Notes: a model not told the origin generated them from the sequence alone. A stretch of DNA of 64,000 nucleotides from Myotis daubentonii (GCF_963259705.1 NC_081844.1:108190965-108254964), one strand, 5' to 3'. Shown: positions 22,822-33,681, numbered from the stretch's first letter. Made by a program: numbers and translations.

Positions 22822-22869
<48 letters not shown>

Positions 22870-22952
22870 CCTCTCGTCCTTGCCTGCATTTGAACCTCAG
22901 GCCCTTCAATCCCCGGCCCGATGCTCTATCCACTCAGCCAAACCAATCCGCA
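22683..22952. mobile_element. Two inverted Ves heads around (CT)n
   Basis: Left: a + strand Ves head from 22683 ('ctagctggtttgactcag', 'ggttcaattctggtcaagg'-like B box). Centre: (CT)n at 22821-22867. Right: a reverse Ves head ('tttgaacctcaggcccttc', 'ctatccactcagccaaacc') ending near 22952. Neither has a tail. Confidence 0.75.
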
Positions 22953-23355
22953 CTCTTCTCCTCTCTTTTTTTTAGGGCCTAAAGTAGAGGGTTTCAGTCA
23001 CCTTCTTTTTTCTGGGAGATTCAACTAAAACCACTTGTTGAGGTGAAAACACTCACATTTGCCTCTTGTTGATCACTCAGAGAGAAAGAATTCTACAGGG
23101 CCCCTGTAGTTCAATTGTCAAATCCCTACATGAGGAGAGAGAAAAGGAGAATATGTCATTTTTTTCCATGTCTCTAATATTCAGAAATATTCCCCGGAGA
23201 AAATTGGGGAGAAGAGACAGGGAATAAGGTTATGTGTATGTGTGCCTAGCTCCTGATAAGCCTTCTCAAACTCTGAAAGAATAACTCCCTGTGGACTAAA
23301 AGGCATCTCTGGTCAGCCTCAAAAAAATAAAAATAATAATAAAAAATAGAAAATA
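22953..23355. other. Single-copy DNA
   Basis: No gene or repeat recognised apart from an A-rich (aat)n stretch just before the next Ves. Confidence 0.45.
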
Positions 23356-23572
23356 GCCCTGGCCGGTTTGGCTCAGTGGCTAGAGCGTCGGCCTGCGGAC
23401 TCAGGGGTCCCGGGTTCGATTCTGGTCAGGGACATGTGCCTTGGTTGAGGGCACATCCCCAGTGGGGAGTGTGCAGGAGGCGCCTATCGAAGTTTCTCTC
23501 TCATCGATGTTTCTAGCTCTCTGTCCCTCTCCCTTCCTCTCTGTAAAAAATCAATAAAATATTTAAAAAATA
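23356..23572 (+). mobile_element. Ves SINE (young type)
   Basis: Near-consensus: 'gccctggccggtttggctcag', B box 'gggttcgattctgg', 'catcgatgtttctag', AATAAAATAT tail. Confidence 0.95.
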
Positions 23573-23702
23573 AATAATATGAATTTGTCATTTGCTTTTA
23601 CAAAAGTGAGATCATATTTCTCAGTTACTTTTTTCTTTCTTGCTTAATTCATTAGGGGAACCCTCCAGACCAGTAGCTAGAGATCCAACTTGACTTTTTA
23701 TT

Positions 23703-23904
23703 ATTTTTTAAATATATTTTATTGATTTTTTACAGAGAGGAAGGTAGAGGGATAGAGAGTTAGAAACATTATCAGCTGTCTCCTGCACGCCCCCTACTGG
23801 GGATGTGCCCGCAACCAAGGTACATGCCCTTGACCGGAATCGAACCTGCTGGCGCCCCGCCCTGCAGCCCCACGCTCTATCCGCTGAGCCAAACCAGTTA
23901 GGGC
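23703..23904 (-). mobile_element. Ves SINE
   Basis: Tail 'tattgattttttacagagagg', B-box complement 'ggaatcgaacc', end 'gagccaaaccagttagggc'. A 'tggcgccccgccctgcagccc' patch replaces the usual 'gggacccttcagtccgcag'. Confidence 0.93.
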
Positions 23905-24239
23905 AATCTTATTTCATTTTTAAGTTGAAACATTAAATTGAAATCAAATAGCGGCGTGTGACCAGTAGTGACCAATTGGAGAGGCCACCTATCCCCCCGA
24001 AGAGAAAGTGAGGCCGAAGCCCCCGGAAGGCACCCCCCACGGGCACCTCCCACCGAGGCAGAGGCGTGAGTGGCAGGCTCAGCGCCCCCCCCCCCCAACC
24101 CCCATGTCCCTCTTCCTACAGAAGCCACTGGGCTCCAAGGGCCAGGTGCCCGCTGACTCCGCCCACCAGGCCTGCCTCCTGACCCACGGAACTTCAAGAA
24201 TCCTCACCTCTCTGGACCAAACCTGGCGCGCCCACCTTG
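23905..24239. other. Single-copy DNA
   Basis: GC-rich unique sequence, no gene recognised. Confidence 0.45.
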
Positions 24240-24793
24240 GAGAATAGCCTGACGGTTTTCTGAGAAGTTAAGCATTCACCCACCATATCACCCATCCCGT
24301 CCACTTCTCGGAGAAGTGGAATCTGTGTCCACACAAAGAGGCACACCTGTGCCCATAGCAGCTTGATTCACAATAGCCCCAAGCTGGAGACGATGCAGAT
24401 GTCCATCGGTGGGTGGGAGGGTAAAGAAATGATGCGGGGACGGGCAAGAAGGGATCGATGGGAAAAAACACTGTGTGAGAGTCTCAGATCATTACAGTGA
24501 GTGAAAGAAGCCGGGAAAAGCAGGATACATACAGCATGCGTTCATTTATATAAAATCCTAGAAAATGCCAGCTAATTAAAAGACCCATCAATGGTTGCCT
24601 AGAGATGGGAGAGAGGCATAAGGAAGCTGGGGGGCGGGGGGGGGGGGGGCGCCGCGGGGGTGATGGAATTTTTTTCCTTGAGTGTATGATGGTTATTGAT
24701 ATAGATATATATAAATGATCAAATTGTATACTTTTAAAATGTACAATTTAGCATACTTCAACTGTACCTCAATAAAATTGGGGTGGAGGGATC
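24240..24793 (+). mobile_element. L1M 3'-UTR
   Basis: 'cacaatagccccaagctgg', 'gatgtccatcggtgggtg', 'ggatacatacagcatgcg', 'caatggttgcctagagatggg' and 'aaaatgtacaatttagcat', ending 'cctcaataaaattgggg'. A G-run (about 24628-24650) interrupts it. Confidence 0.8.
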
Positions 24794-25008
24794 ACCCTAG
24801 CCGGTTTGGCTCAGTGGATAGTGTCAGCTTGTGGACTGAAGGGTCCCAGGTTCAATTCCAGTCAAGGGCATGTACTTTGGTTGCTGGCTTGATCCCTGGC
24901 CCTGGTCAGGGTGCATGCAGGAGGCAACCAATCGATGTGCCTCTTTCATCACTGATGTTTCTATCTCTCTCTCTCTCCCTCTCTGAAATCAATTTTAAAA
25001 ATTGGGGG
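24794..25008 (+). mobile_element. Ves SINE in the L1 tail
   Basis: Head 'accctagccggtttggctc', body and tail 'ctctgaaatcaattttaaaaattgggg'. 'aaaattgggg' appears on both sides, marking the duplicated L1 tail target. Confidence 0.9.
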
Positions 25009-25708
25009 GGGGGGTTCAACTCAAGGAACTGGAAGAAAATATTTGAGGAGGACCCCACCTCCACATGACCCTGCATTTTCAGGTCTTTTAACCCAACTTC
25101 TAATTTTAGGTAGAAAAGAAAGGAGAGGGGAAGACACCAAAGTGAGACATTGCTTTAGAAAGGTGTTGAAATATATTAAACACTGAGCTGTTACCATAAT
25201 AAGTTAAATGAATCATTTCAGGCCTGTTTGGGCAGATTTTTTTTTTTTAATTAAAATGAGCAGGTACCGAGAAAACTAATGTGAGCGAACAATTTTAACG
25301 AATATATCCTAGCATGTCCTAATGAGTGGCTTTCTAAAATGTGATTCTATTTTTGTCACGGAAGCTTTTCTTTCCAAGTCTTCTTAAAGGGACTTTTGCC
25401 ATCACATGTCTTTAAAGTCCAATTTGAAGATAACAAGTTCGTTTTTAAACGGTGATATGAGGATGTTTCCACAGGGAACAGACTTAGAAGTTAGCCAGTC
25501 CTTGCGTTCAATCCCATTTCTGTTTTCTTGTTTATTCTGAGGCCTTGACCGGTCCCTGTGCCTGTCAGAGCCTCAGTTTCCCCATCTGTAACACAGAGCT
25601 AAGGATCCCACCTCCGGGGAGCCCAACACATACCACATACTATAGAGGCTGAACATGGATTTCCCCTGTATTCAGTGGTAGCTGATAATTATTCGATTTT
25701 CTATTTAA
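25009..25708. other. Single-copy DNA, candidate enhancer, MIR fragment
   Basis: 25190-25480 is AT-rich, repeat-free and non-coding, with homeodomain-like TAAT/ATTA words: a candidate conserved element. 25490-25640 is a MIR (+ strand), with 'gagcctcagtttccccatctgtaa'. Confidence 0.5.
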
Positions 25709-26045
25709 CTAGAGGCCCCGTGCACGAATTCGTGCAGGGGTGGGGTCCCCCAGGGTGGCCTGCGGGAATCGGGCCCCAGCTTGTGCCCCCCAGCCTCACA
25801 GCCCCGCAGCCCCGCCTGGCACCCCGCCTTGGCCTGGCGCTACCTGCTCACCTGCTCCACCATCCCGCTGTGGTCCCACCCTCGTTGGGGCCCATCGGGG
25901 CCGGCAGCACCTCCACGGCCGCCCACTGCCAGCGCTGCCGACGCCCGCCATGTTCCGCGCCACCCCCTGGTGGTCAGCGCACGTCATAGCGAGTGGTTGA
26001 ACTCTCAGTTGGACAATTTGCATATGCGGCTTTTATTATATAGGA
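25709..26045 (-). mobile_element. HeliBat-type Helitron (array member 1)
   Basis: CTAG 25709 after A25708, 'gtgcacgaattcgtgcag' hairpin, 5' end 'gcttttattatatagga' to 26045. A CTCF-like CCACCAGGGGG in reverse lies at about 25964-25975. Confidence 0.94.
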
Positions 26046-26353
26046 CTAGGGGCCCGGTGCACTGGTGGGGTCCCTCTGCCTGGCTGGCAATTGGGGCCGA
26101 TCAGGGCGTCTCACCCAGTCCCAAGTGGGGCCTATCAGGGCCCGCTGTTTGGGGGTGGAGAGGGACTGCAGGAGGTTGGCCAGCGGGGAGGGAGGGGCCA
26201 TGGGAGGTTGGCTGTGGGAGTTCACTGACCACCAGGGGGCAGCTCCTGTGTTGAGCGTCTTCCCCCTGGTGGTCAGTGCGTGTTAAAGCAGCTGTCAACC
26301 CGTCATTCCAGTCATTCCATCAAAAGGGTCACTTAGGCTTTTATTATATAGGA
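26046..26353 (-). mobile_element. HeliBat-type Helitron (array member 2)
   Basis: CTAG 26046 follows A26045 directly. 5' end 'gcttttattatatagga' to 26353 followed by T26354. Contains a 17-bp perfect inverted repeat, CACTGACCACCAGGGGG / CCCCCTGGTGGTCAGTG (26223-26278). Confidence 0.94.
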
Positions 26354-27076
26354 TTAGTCCCTAAAACTGCATCCCCCAGAAGGATAGTTGAAGGGTGAAA
26401 ACTGTGATGCTCGTCCTCTTCACTCAAGGATGAATGTGGGTCACAGGATGAAGTGGACACTCCAGATGCATCACTGAGTGTCTTCCACACACACAGTCCC
26501 GGTCTGCGTGCTCACCTGCCCGGCCACGGAACCGCCGCGCTGTGAAATATGAAGCAAGGCCACGCTTACAGGCGGGCATTCATCTTCCGACTCCTTGGCA
26601 TACGAGTCCCTCCAAGTTATTTTATTCCTTCCAAGAAGCAGTCACTGAGCGCTTTTATATACATTCTGTTGTCATAAGTGCGCTCGCACATAAAGCATGC
26701 CAGCCCGATAGGAGCAAGGCATCCGTCACCTCCGTTATGGTTTCCTTGAGACAGCCGCTCTCTGGGTCTGGTCAGCTGGCGGTGTTGATCGCGTTTTGAA
26801 CTTGCCTTTTCCAGTCACGGAAACCTCAGTGTGGAAAGTTCCTTCCCGGCCAGTTCAGCCGGGGCTCTGGGGTCCCGGAGGCTCCGGGGAGCAGAGAGGA
26901 GGCTGGTGGGCCCATCCAGGACAGGCAGCTGTTCTGGGCCAAGTGGAGGCGCTGAGCTTGGACTGGATGGACCCGGCAGCTGTGGCCCCCATCTTCCTGC
27001 GGTTCCGGTGCAGGATGCCAGCCCTCTGTCCAGCCTCAGGTCGCCTCCCCTCTTCTGCTTCTCATCTCCTTCTTCC
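26354..27076. other. Single-copy intergenic DNA
   Basis: No gene recognised. 26600-26720 is AT-balanced and repeat-free. Confidence 0.5.
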
Positions 27077-27091
27077 AAAGAGACAGACCTG

Positions 27092-27300
27092 GCCTGGCCG
27101 GTGTGGCTCAGTGGTTAAATGCCGACCTATGAACCAGGAGTTCACAGTTCAATTCCCAGTCAGGGCATATGTCTAAGTTTCAGGCTTGATTCCCCAGTGT
27201 GGGGCGTGCAGGAGGCAGCAGATCAATGATTCTTTCTCATCATTGATCTTTCTCACTCCCTCTCCTTTCCTCTCTGAAATCAATAAAAATAAAAATTTTT
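27092..27300 (+). mobile_element. Ves SINE
   Basis: 15-bp perfect target duplication AAAGAGACAGACCTG at 27077-27091 and 27301-27315. Tail 'ctctgaaatcaataaaaat'. Confidence 0.96.
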
Positions 27301-27315
27301 AAAGAGACAGACCTG

Positions 27316-27459
27316 ATTTCAGCTTGCCTCCCTCACTGGGCCTCAGTTTCTCAGTCTTTAAAATGGGGATAGAAAACATGCCAGTGCGGGGTTAGTTTTG
27401 CTTTTTGTTTTGACTAAGGATCAAACCAGATGGTGGCGGTGGATGAGCTTCGTAAATTA
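27316..27459 (+). mobile_element. MIR fragment
   Basis: 'cctcagtttctcagtctttaaaatggggata' is the MIR core region, split by the Ves just before it. Confidence 0.6.
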
Positions 27460-27682
27460 TGGCGGTTCTCAACCTGTGGGCTGCGACCCCTTTGGGGGTC
27501 GAACGACCCTTTCATGGGGGTCGCCTAAGACCATCGGAAAACACATATATAATTACATATTGTTTTTGTGATGAATCACTACGCTTTAATGATGTTCAAT
27601 TTGTAACAATGAAATTGGGGGTCACCACAACATGAGGAGCTGTATTAAAGGGTCGCGGCGTTAGGCAGGTTGAGAACCACTG
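27460..27682 (+). mobile_element. SPIN-like hAT element
   Basis: 5' terminus (c/t)ggcggttctcaacctgtgg, then 'gcgacccctttgggggtc', 'gaccatcggaaaacacatata', and the end 'gcaggttgagaaccactg'. It lacks the 'catcctgcatatcagatat..aaaattattt' middle block seen at 34612. No clean 8-bp duplication was seen. Confidence 0.88.
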
Positions 27683-27839
27683 TAAGGGGACGTCCCGGAA
27701 TCCCACAAAAGTTCTGAAAAGTAATTTTAGTCTCATTAATTCTGGAAACACACACGATCAGAAGGAGAAGGAAGATGGTGACCCAAATTAGGGAGAGACC
27801 TGAGGTGCCTCGGGGTGGGCACAGGGATCCCAGACCCAG

Positions 27840-28110
27840 GACTCCAAGTGGAGCGAGGTTGGGGCGGGGCCCACATAATGGGGCGGGGCTCTGTGGGGAG
27901 CGGGGAGGGGTGGGGAGGGGCGGGATCACAGAAGTGGAGGGGAAGGAAGGTCCAAGGTGGGGGGAGGGGAGGGAGGATGAGGAAGGCTTGGGGCAGGGCC
28001 AGCCAAGGTCACCCGCCTTGTCTACATCTTCCTGGACGACTGAGTTCTGCAGAAAAAGAAACAAGGGAAAGAAGATGGGGGGTGAGGGGGGCGGGGCGGA
28101 CAGCATATCC
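27840..28110. repeat. G-rich tract (quadruplex-prone)
   Basis: Repeated ggggcgggg/ggggaggggtgggg words on the + strand over about 250 bp, interrupted at 27993-28066. No transcript context seen. Confidence 0.6.
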
Positions 28111-28390
28111 AAGTGATGTGGGTTGAATTGTGCACCCATGTCACACGTTGAAGCCCTAATTCCCCCGCCTCAGAATGTGATCGTGCTTGGGAATGGGGTC
28201 CTCGCAGATGTCATCAGCTAAGAGGTCACCCGTGCGGCCCTAATCCGGCAGGGCCTGTGTCTTGCTGGGGGAAATGGGGACACAGAGGGCACCACGAAGA
28301 GAGACACGGGGAGAAGACGGCCATGCAGAGTGGGCGTTTCCTGGGGACTCATCGCTCTCTGGGCCCAGCCCGCCCCCGGCACGCTCAGAA
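28107..28390 (+). mobile_element. MaLR-type LTR fragment (MLT1-like)
   Basis: 'ggttgaattgtgcacccat', 'cacgttgaagccctaattcccc', 'gggaatggggtcctcgcag' and 'ggacacagagggcaccacg' follow the MLT1 LTR order. Non-coding fossil. Confidence 0.7.
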
Positions 28391-28675
28391 ATCTAGTTTT
28401 CATTCGTTAGGGTGATAGCTACCGCCCTGGCGCCGCACCAGACATTGATTTTGTGGGCACAGGGAAGTGGCTCCATCTCTCTAGGGGGTGAACTGACAGG
28501 GACCAAGTTCAAAAAAAAGAGACAGATAAAAACCACAATGCCAACTGAGTTGTCTGCCCTGTGAGATACAGCCACTGGGCATGCCGGTCGACAGGCCAGG
28601 ACCCTCTGTCCTTCAGATGGGCCACATGACCACTGGCTGCTCACTCTGGATGGACAACCTTATATATATGTGTGT

Positions 28676-28880
28676 GTGTGTGTATTGATTTCAGAGTGAG
28701 AAGGGAGAGGGATAGAAACGTCAATGATGGCAGAGAATCGTTGATTGGCTGCCTCCTACACGCCTCCTACTGGGGATTGAGCCTGCAACCCAGGCATGTG
28801 CTCTGACAGGAAATCGAACCAAACTGTGACCTTCTGGTTCATGGGTCAATGCTCAACCACTGAGCCACACCAGCTGGGCT
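28676..28880 (-). mobile_element. Ves SINE
   Basis: Tail 'tgtattgatttcagagtgag', body 'cgttgattggctgcctcc', end 'gagccacaccagctgggc', with a (TG)n at 28667-28684 next to the tail. Confidence 0.9.
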
Positions 28881-29861
28881 TTTTTTTTTTTTTTTATGTG
28901 GACAGACATTCTTGCAGGCCAACTACACTTCCTTGTTCAGCGGGTAGGCCTCCTGGAAAATGACTGTGATGTCCCAGTTCGCCCAGAATCAAAACAAACC
29001 GAGTGGGGTAAACTGGGGTGGGGGCTCTGGGCCTGGGGGACCCCAGGCTCCTTCTCCCACGCCAGCGATTAGCCCTGGCAAGACAACCTCCATGTCTTAG
29101 CCAAGACGCCGCCAGCCTGGCCCCAGCTGGATGGCTCTGCCCACAACTGCCACCAGGCCCTGGCTTGCCAGCTCCCTCCTATCTATGTGACCTATCTCAG
29201 ACGCAATTGGCCAGATTTCATGCACTCACATTGCAAACCCCCCCCCCCCGCCCCCGCCGTCAAGCTGCCTCGAGGCAACTGCCCCAATCCCTGTGCCCAG
29301 GAGTGCTGGTCTTTCCAAATCCAGCCTCTCCCTCACTCACAGGCCCTGGGTCCCGCCAGAGGCAAATCGCAGGCCGGGGCGGAGTGGGGACTTCTCTGGG
29401 CAGCCTCATTCCCTGGTCAGATTCTTGCTAAAGCTAAGGAAGCCTCCTTCGCTTGGGCTCCTGCGAGAGCTGGGAGATGCTGGGAGCCAGAGAGCATGCT
29501 AGGAGGGGAGAGAAGCCAGGCGGGGGTCGGCAAACATGTCTGGTAGGCTGCCTGAAGAGGGAGGAAGAACGGGGCCTGAATTCCCAGGGCTCCGGTGCGG
29601 TGTGGTGATTTCCTTTCTCATTCCAAACAAACGCTCATTTTCATACCCAAGTTTATACTGTCTTTGTGGATTCTTTTTCCCAAAGGGAAACCCTCAGATG
29701 GTCTGAGCTCACAAACCCCCTTGTTAGATCCGATCCTGCTAGTTTCCTGGAATCTCCCGCCTCCAGTAGGCGCGGGGGTGGGGAGTGCCTTCCGGCTCAC
29801 GGGCTCTGTGGGGGCACTGCCCAGGAGGCGAGTTGACAGGAACCAAAGAAAGAAGCTGGAA
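28881..29861. other. Single-copy intergenic DNA
   Basis: No gene recognised. The poly-T at 28880-28897 may be a repeat remnant; a C-run lies at 29240-29250. Confidence 0.45.
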
Positions 29862-30087
29862 AGCCCGGCCAGCGTGGCTCAGTGGTTGAGCACCGACCTA
29901 TGAACCTGGAGGTCATGGTTTGATTCCTTGTCAGGGCACATGCCTGGGTTGTGGGCTCGATCCCCAGTGTGTGTGCAGGAGGCAGCCAAGCGATGATCAA
30001 GCAATTATTTTTTTTTCCTCATCATTGATGTTTCTATCTCCCTTACCCTCTCCCTTCCTCTCTGAAATCAATGAAAATAAAAAAAGA
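29862..30087 (+). mobile_element. Ves SINE
   Basis: Target duplication AGAAGCTGGAA at 29851-29861 and 30088-30098. Head 'gcccggccagcgtggctcag', tail 'ctctgaaatcaatgaaaataa'. Confidence 0.95.
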
Positions 30088-30098
30088 AGAAGCTGGAA

Positions 30099-31398
30099 GT
30101 TACCAGCACATGAACATTCCGTGTAGTGGCCAGCGGACCTAACCTCTGCCCCGCCCCCTCGGCCCCGCCCACGGGGACCACCACTGCGGAGAATATCCAA
30201 GTGTTTCCTTCATTTCATTGAAGGGAGAGGCTTTCATTTTCAAATCACACATGTCTTCATGTTCCTTTCCAGGGACATTTTTAAGCTTAAAAGAAAAAAA
30301 CTTTGAAAATTGCTTTAAAAGTTGAATCACGAATTTCTGTGCCTCCCCCTCAAAATCAAAATAATGTATTTTTGCAAACGACAGAAACATCGTATGTCTT
30401 CCCTCCGTCGTCCGGCTGTCTGACTGGCACGTTTTTAGGGACCGGCGTTCGGGGGCCTCGTTTCCGTCTTCGCAGGTTTTCACGAGCTTTGTGCGATCCT
30501 CCGCGTCTGGGAGCTGCCATATGCCCCGCATCTCTCATTAGTCCGGGTGTCTGGTCTCCTCACCTGCGAAGATTCCCCCCTACACACCCTGAGCTTTGTT
30601 TCCTATCTATCCGCTCCCTCCCCAGCACACCCTCCCCTCCCCGCGCCCCCGTGTCCGCCGGGCTCCATATGGGGCTGTTTCGGGTGCCAAATCCTGCGAT
30701 CAGGATAGTCTGTCACGTAGGGACCACGTGTGCAGGGGGGCGGTAGCCAGAGGCCCGTGGCCACGTGAACCGAGGCAGGGCTCTGGGCAGGCCTCCTTCC
30801 CCCAGGAGCCCACATCCTTCTCCCCATCCCTGGGCCGGCTTCCTCCCGCTCCCTGTCTCCACTCCCCGCTGGAGGCCCCGACCCTCTGCCTCCCACACTC
30901 ACACGCCTACCCTCTCTCTCTCAGCCAGGGCGGCCACCTCTGCGAGCAGCGGCCACAGGAGCTGAGGCATGATTCATGGCTCTTGGCCGGGAGTGAGCGC
31001 CCGGGGAGAGGGGATGGTGAGGCGCACAGAAGCACTTTGGTCCAGAGAACATCCTTTCACTGATGCACATCTGTGCCGGCTGGGACGTGCATTAAAGACC
31101 CAGATGTGCTGCTGCTTCCAAAACAGCTTTTGAATGAGCAAAGTGCCCCGGGGGGGTGGGGGGGCGGGGAACAGGAGTGGCCAGGGCTGACGAGGCCCTG
31201 GGCTGCTCCACTCCATCCCGGCTTCTCTTCATCCTGGAAGCACAAGGCCCTCCTGGACTTGGGGAGCAGAGAGGCCAGCCTGGGCCAGGGCGGGGCCAGC
31301 ACCACCACCTGAGCCTCCACTCCCACTGTCACCAGGAGAGCTCTTTCCGCTGGGTGGCCATTGCCCAAACAAAAGGCTGCCATCCCGGCCTAATGAGG

Positions 31399-31400
<2 letters not shown>
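30099..31400. other. Single-copy DNA, possible conserved block
   Basis: 30180-30400 is AT-rich, repeat-free and contains TTCATTTCATTGAAGG-type sequence, so it is a possible regulatory element. The rest is GC-rich and unassigned. No gene. Confidence 0.45.
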
Positions 31401-31431
<31 letters not shown>

Positions 31432-31475
31432 CGCACACATGCACACGCACATGCACATGCACATGCACACGCACG
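31401..31475. repeat. (CA)n / (CACATG)n microsatellite
   Basis: (ac)n followed by acgcac and acatgc variants. Confidence 0.95.
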
Positions 31476-31600
31476 CTCGCAGCCTTCACCAGAGGCCCAA
31501 ATTCTGGCAGAGCTGCCAAAGGGCCTGACAACCTGGCTAGTCCCAGCCCCACCGCCTATCACATAGGGGCCCTGAGCAAGTCGTCAAAAGCCTGGGATGG

Positions 31601-31822
31601 CCCTAACTGGTTTGGCTCAGTGGATAGAGCATCGGCCTGCGGACTCAAGGGTCCTGGGTTCGATTCCGGTCAAGGGCATGTACCTTGGTTGTGGGCACAT
31701 ACCCAGTGGGGAGTGTGCAGGAGGCAGCTGATTGATGTTTCTCTCTCATCGATGTTTCTAACTCTCTATCCCTCTCCCTTCCTCTCTGTAAAAAAATCAA
31801 TAAAAAATATATATATTTTTTA
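31601..31822 (+). mobile_element. Ves SINE (young type)
   Basis: Target duplication AAAAGCCTGGGATGG at 31586-31600 and AAAAGCCCGGGATGG at 31823-31837 (one mismatch). Consensus head and body; tail 'aaaaatcaataaaaaatatata'. Confidence 0.96.
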
Positions 31823-31837
31823 AAAAGCCCGGGATGG

Positions 31838-32088
31838 GAAAAAATACACCCTCCTGGCTCTAAAACCCCCGATGGTATCCCACCAATTTCTGATCTGCTT
31901 GTCTCTGCGCAAACCACTTGCTACAGAGGGACCACTAGTCCTATGGAGCCGACAGCCAAGGAACATCAGGTCCAGAAGGCACGCGAAGGCCGGGACCTGG
32001 GCCCATGGCACGTGCATTAATCAGGACTCCCAGTGGTAAGTGGCTGAAATCCCAACACAACTGGGCCTTTCAACAAGAGGGAACTTCC
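31838..32088. other. Single-copy DNA
   Basis: No gene or repeat recognised. Confidence 0.45.
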
Positions 32089-32297
32089 ACCCGGCTCGTG
32101 TGACTCAGTGGTTGAGTGTCAACCTATAAACCAGGAAGTCGAAGTTCAGTTTCCACACAGAGCACATGTTGGGGTTGTGGGCTCAATCCCCGGTAGGGGG
32201 CATGCAGGAGACAGCTGATCGATGATTCTGTCTCATCATTGATGTTTCTAGCTCTCTCCCCCTCCCCCTTCCTCTCTGAAATCAATAAAAGTATATA
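32089..32297 (+). mobile_element. Ves SINE
   Basis: Head 'acccggctcgtgtgactcag', body 'gacagctgatcgatgattc', tail 'ctctgaaatcaataaaag'. It runs directly into the Helitron pair. Confidence 0.9.
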
Positions 32298-32480
32298 CAA
32301 AATTCGTGCACAGGTAGGGTCCCTAGGACTGGCTAGCGATCAGGCTGATCAGGGCCTTTTGCCTGCCGGCCGGGGCCTTCCTTCATTCTGTGCTGCACCC
32401 TGGTGGTCAGTGCATGTCATAGCAAGTGATTGGTCTCTCAGTCGAACTCCTGCAGGGACAATTTGCATATTAGGCTTTTA
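32298..32480 (-). mobile_element. HeliBat fragment, 3' end lost
   Basis: Begins inside the 3' hairpin ('caaaattcgtgcacagg', CTAG missing) and ends at the 5' side 'gcatattaggctttta'. It is head-to-head with the next element. Confidence 0.85.
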
Positions 32481-32917
32481 CATAATAAAAGCCTAATGTG
32501 CAAATCAACCGAATGGCAGGATGACTGGTCACTATGATACACACTGACCACCAGGTGAAAGATGCTCAATGCAGGAGCTGCCCCCTGGTGGTCAGTGTGC
32601 TCCCACAGGGGGAGTGCAGCTCAGCCAGAAGCCAGGCTCACAGCTGGCGGATGGCGAGTGTAGCGGTGGTGGCGAGAGCCTCTCCCACCTCCACAGCAGC
32701 GCTAAGGAGCAGCGAGCAGGCGGGTGGTAAGGAGCGAGGGATCCTGGATTTCGAGAAGGATGTCCGACTGACAGCTTAGGTCTGCTTCCAGGAAGTGGGC
32801 CTAAGCCGTCAGTTGGACATCCCTCGACGGCTCCCGAACTGCAAGAGGGCGCAGGCTGAGCTGAGGGACCCCCCCTCCCCGCCCCGAGTGCATGGATTTT
32901 ATGCACTGGGCCTCTAG
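32481..32917 (+). mobile_element. HeliBat-type Helitron, head-to-head partner
   Basis: 5' side 'cataataaaagcctaatgtgc', internal 'cactgaccaccagg' and 'ctgccccctggtggtcag' motifs, and 3' end 'gcactgggcctctag' ending at 32917 followed by T. Confidence 0.9.
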
Positions 32918-32927
32918 TATATATATA

Positions 32928-32960
<33 letters not shown>
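32918..32960. repeat. (TA)n and (GA)n microsatellite
   Basis: Short (ta)n then (ga)n directly after the Helitron 3' end. Confidence 0.9.
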
Positions 32961-32963
<3 letters not shown>

Positions 32964-33435
32964 TTCTTAGCACCCATGGGTGAGATGTGGCTTCAGGCAT
33001 AGCTGCATCCAGGCTTAGAAACAATGTTGTCAGCACTCTGCTGCTGTGGCCCATGGCTGTGCTTTCCCCTCTGTTGGCTTTGTTCTCAGGCAGACCTGGT
33101 CCACATGGTGCCTTCACGGCCCTGCCAATCCAGTGGGAGATGGTCGCTCTGGTCCTAGGACTCAGCTCGAGTCTCCAGCCAGTCACTGTGACCAGGAGGC
33201 TGGATTGCATGATGAGTTTGAGGCTGAGAGGTGTCAGTGCTATCCAACCCTCAAGAAACGGGAGAGATCCCTCAGGAAACTCAGGCTTCAGAAGGATGAG
33301 GACAGGACGCTGGAGGAGAAAACCCCAGGCACCCACTGTGGCGTGGAGACAGGGCCCCTCGCTGCTCTGTGCTGTTCGGACAGACTGAGGCGCTCCTGTA
33401 CTGGGCAGAGTTTCAGCTATGCAAGGTGGACAGTT
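32961..33435. other. Unassigned DNA
   Basis: Probably old L1 or LTR sequence leading into the L1 3' end; no family assigned. No gene. Confidence 0.35.
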
Positions 33436-33681
33436 TCCGGAGGTGGATGGTGGTGATGGTTGCACAACAGTGTGCATATACTTAACACTACTGAACTGTA
33501 CACTTAAGATGTTTAAAGTGGTGCTCTGGCCAGTGCTTCTCAGTGGTTAGAGCTTTGGCACACGCACTGAAGGGTGGCGGGTTTGATTCTCATTCAAGGA
33601 CATGTACCTGGGTTGCAAGTTCAATCCTGGGTCCCAATCAGTCACATGAAGGAGGCAATCAATCAATGTATCTCACATTGA

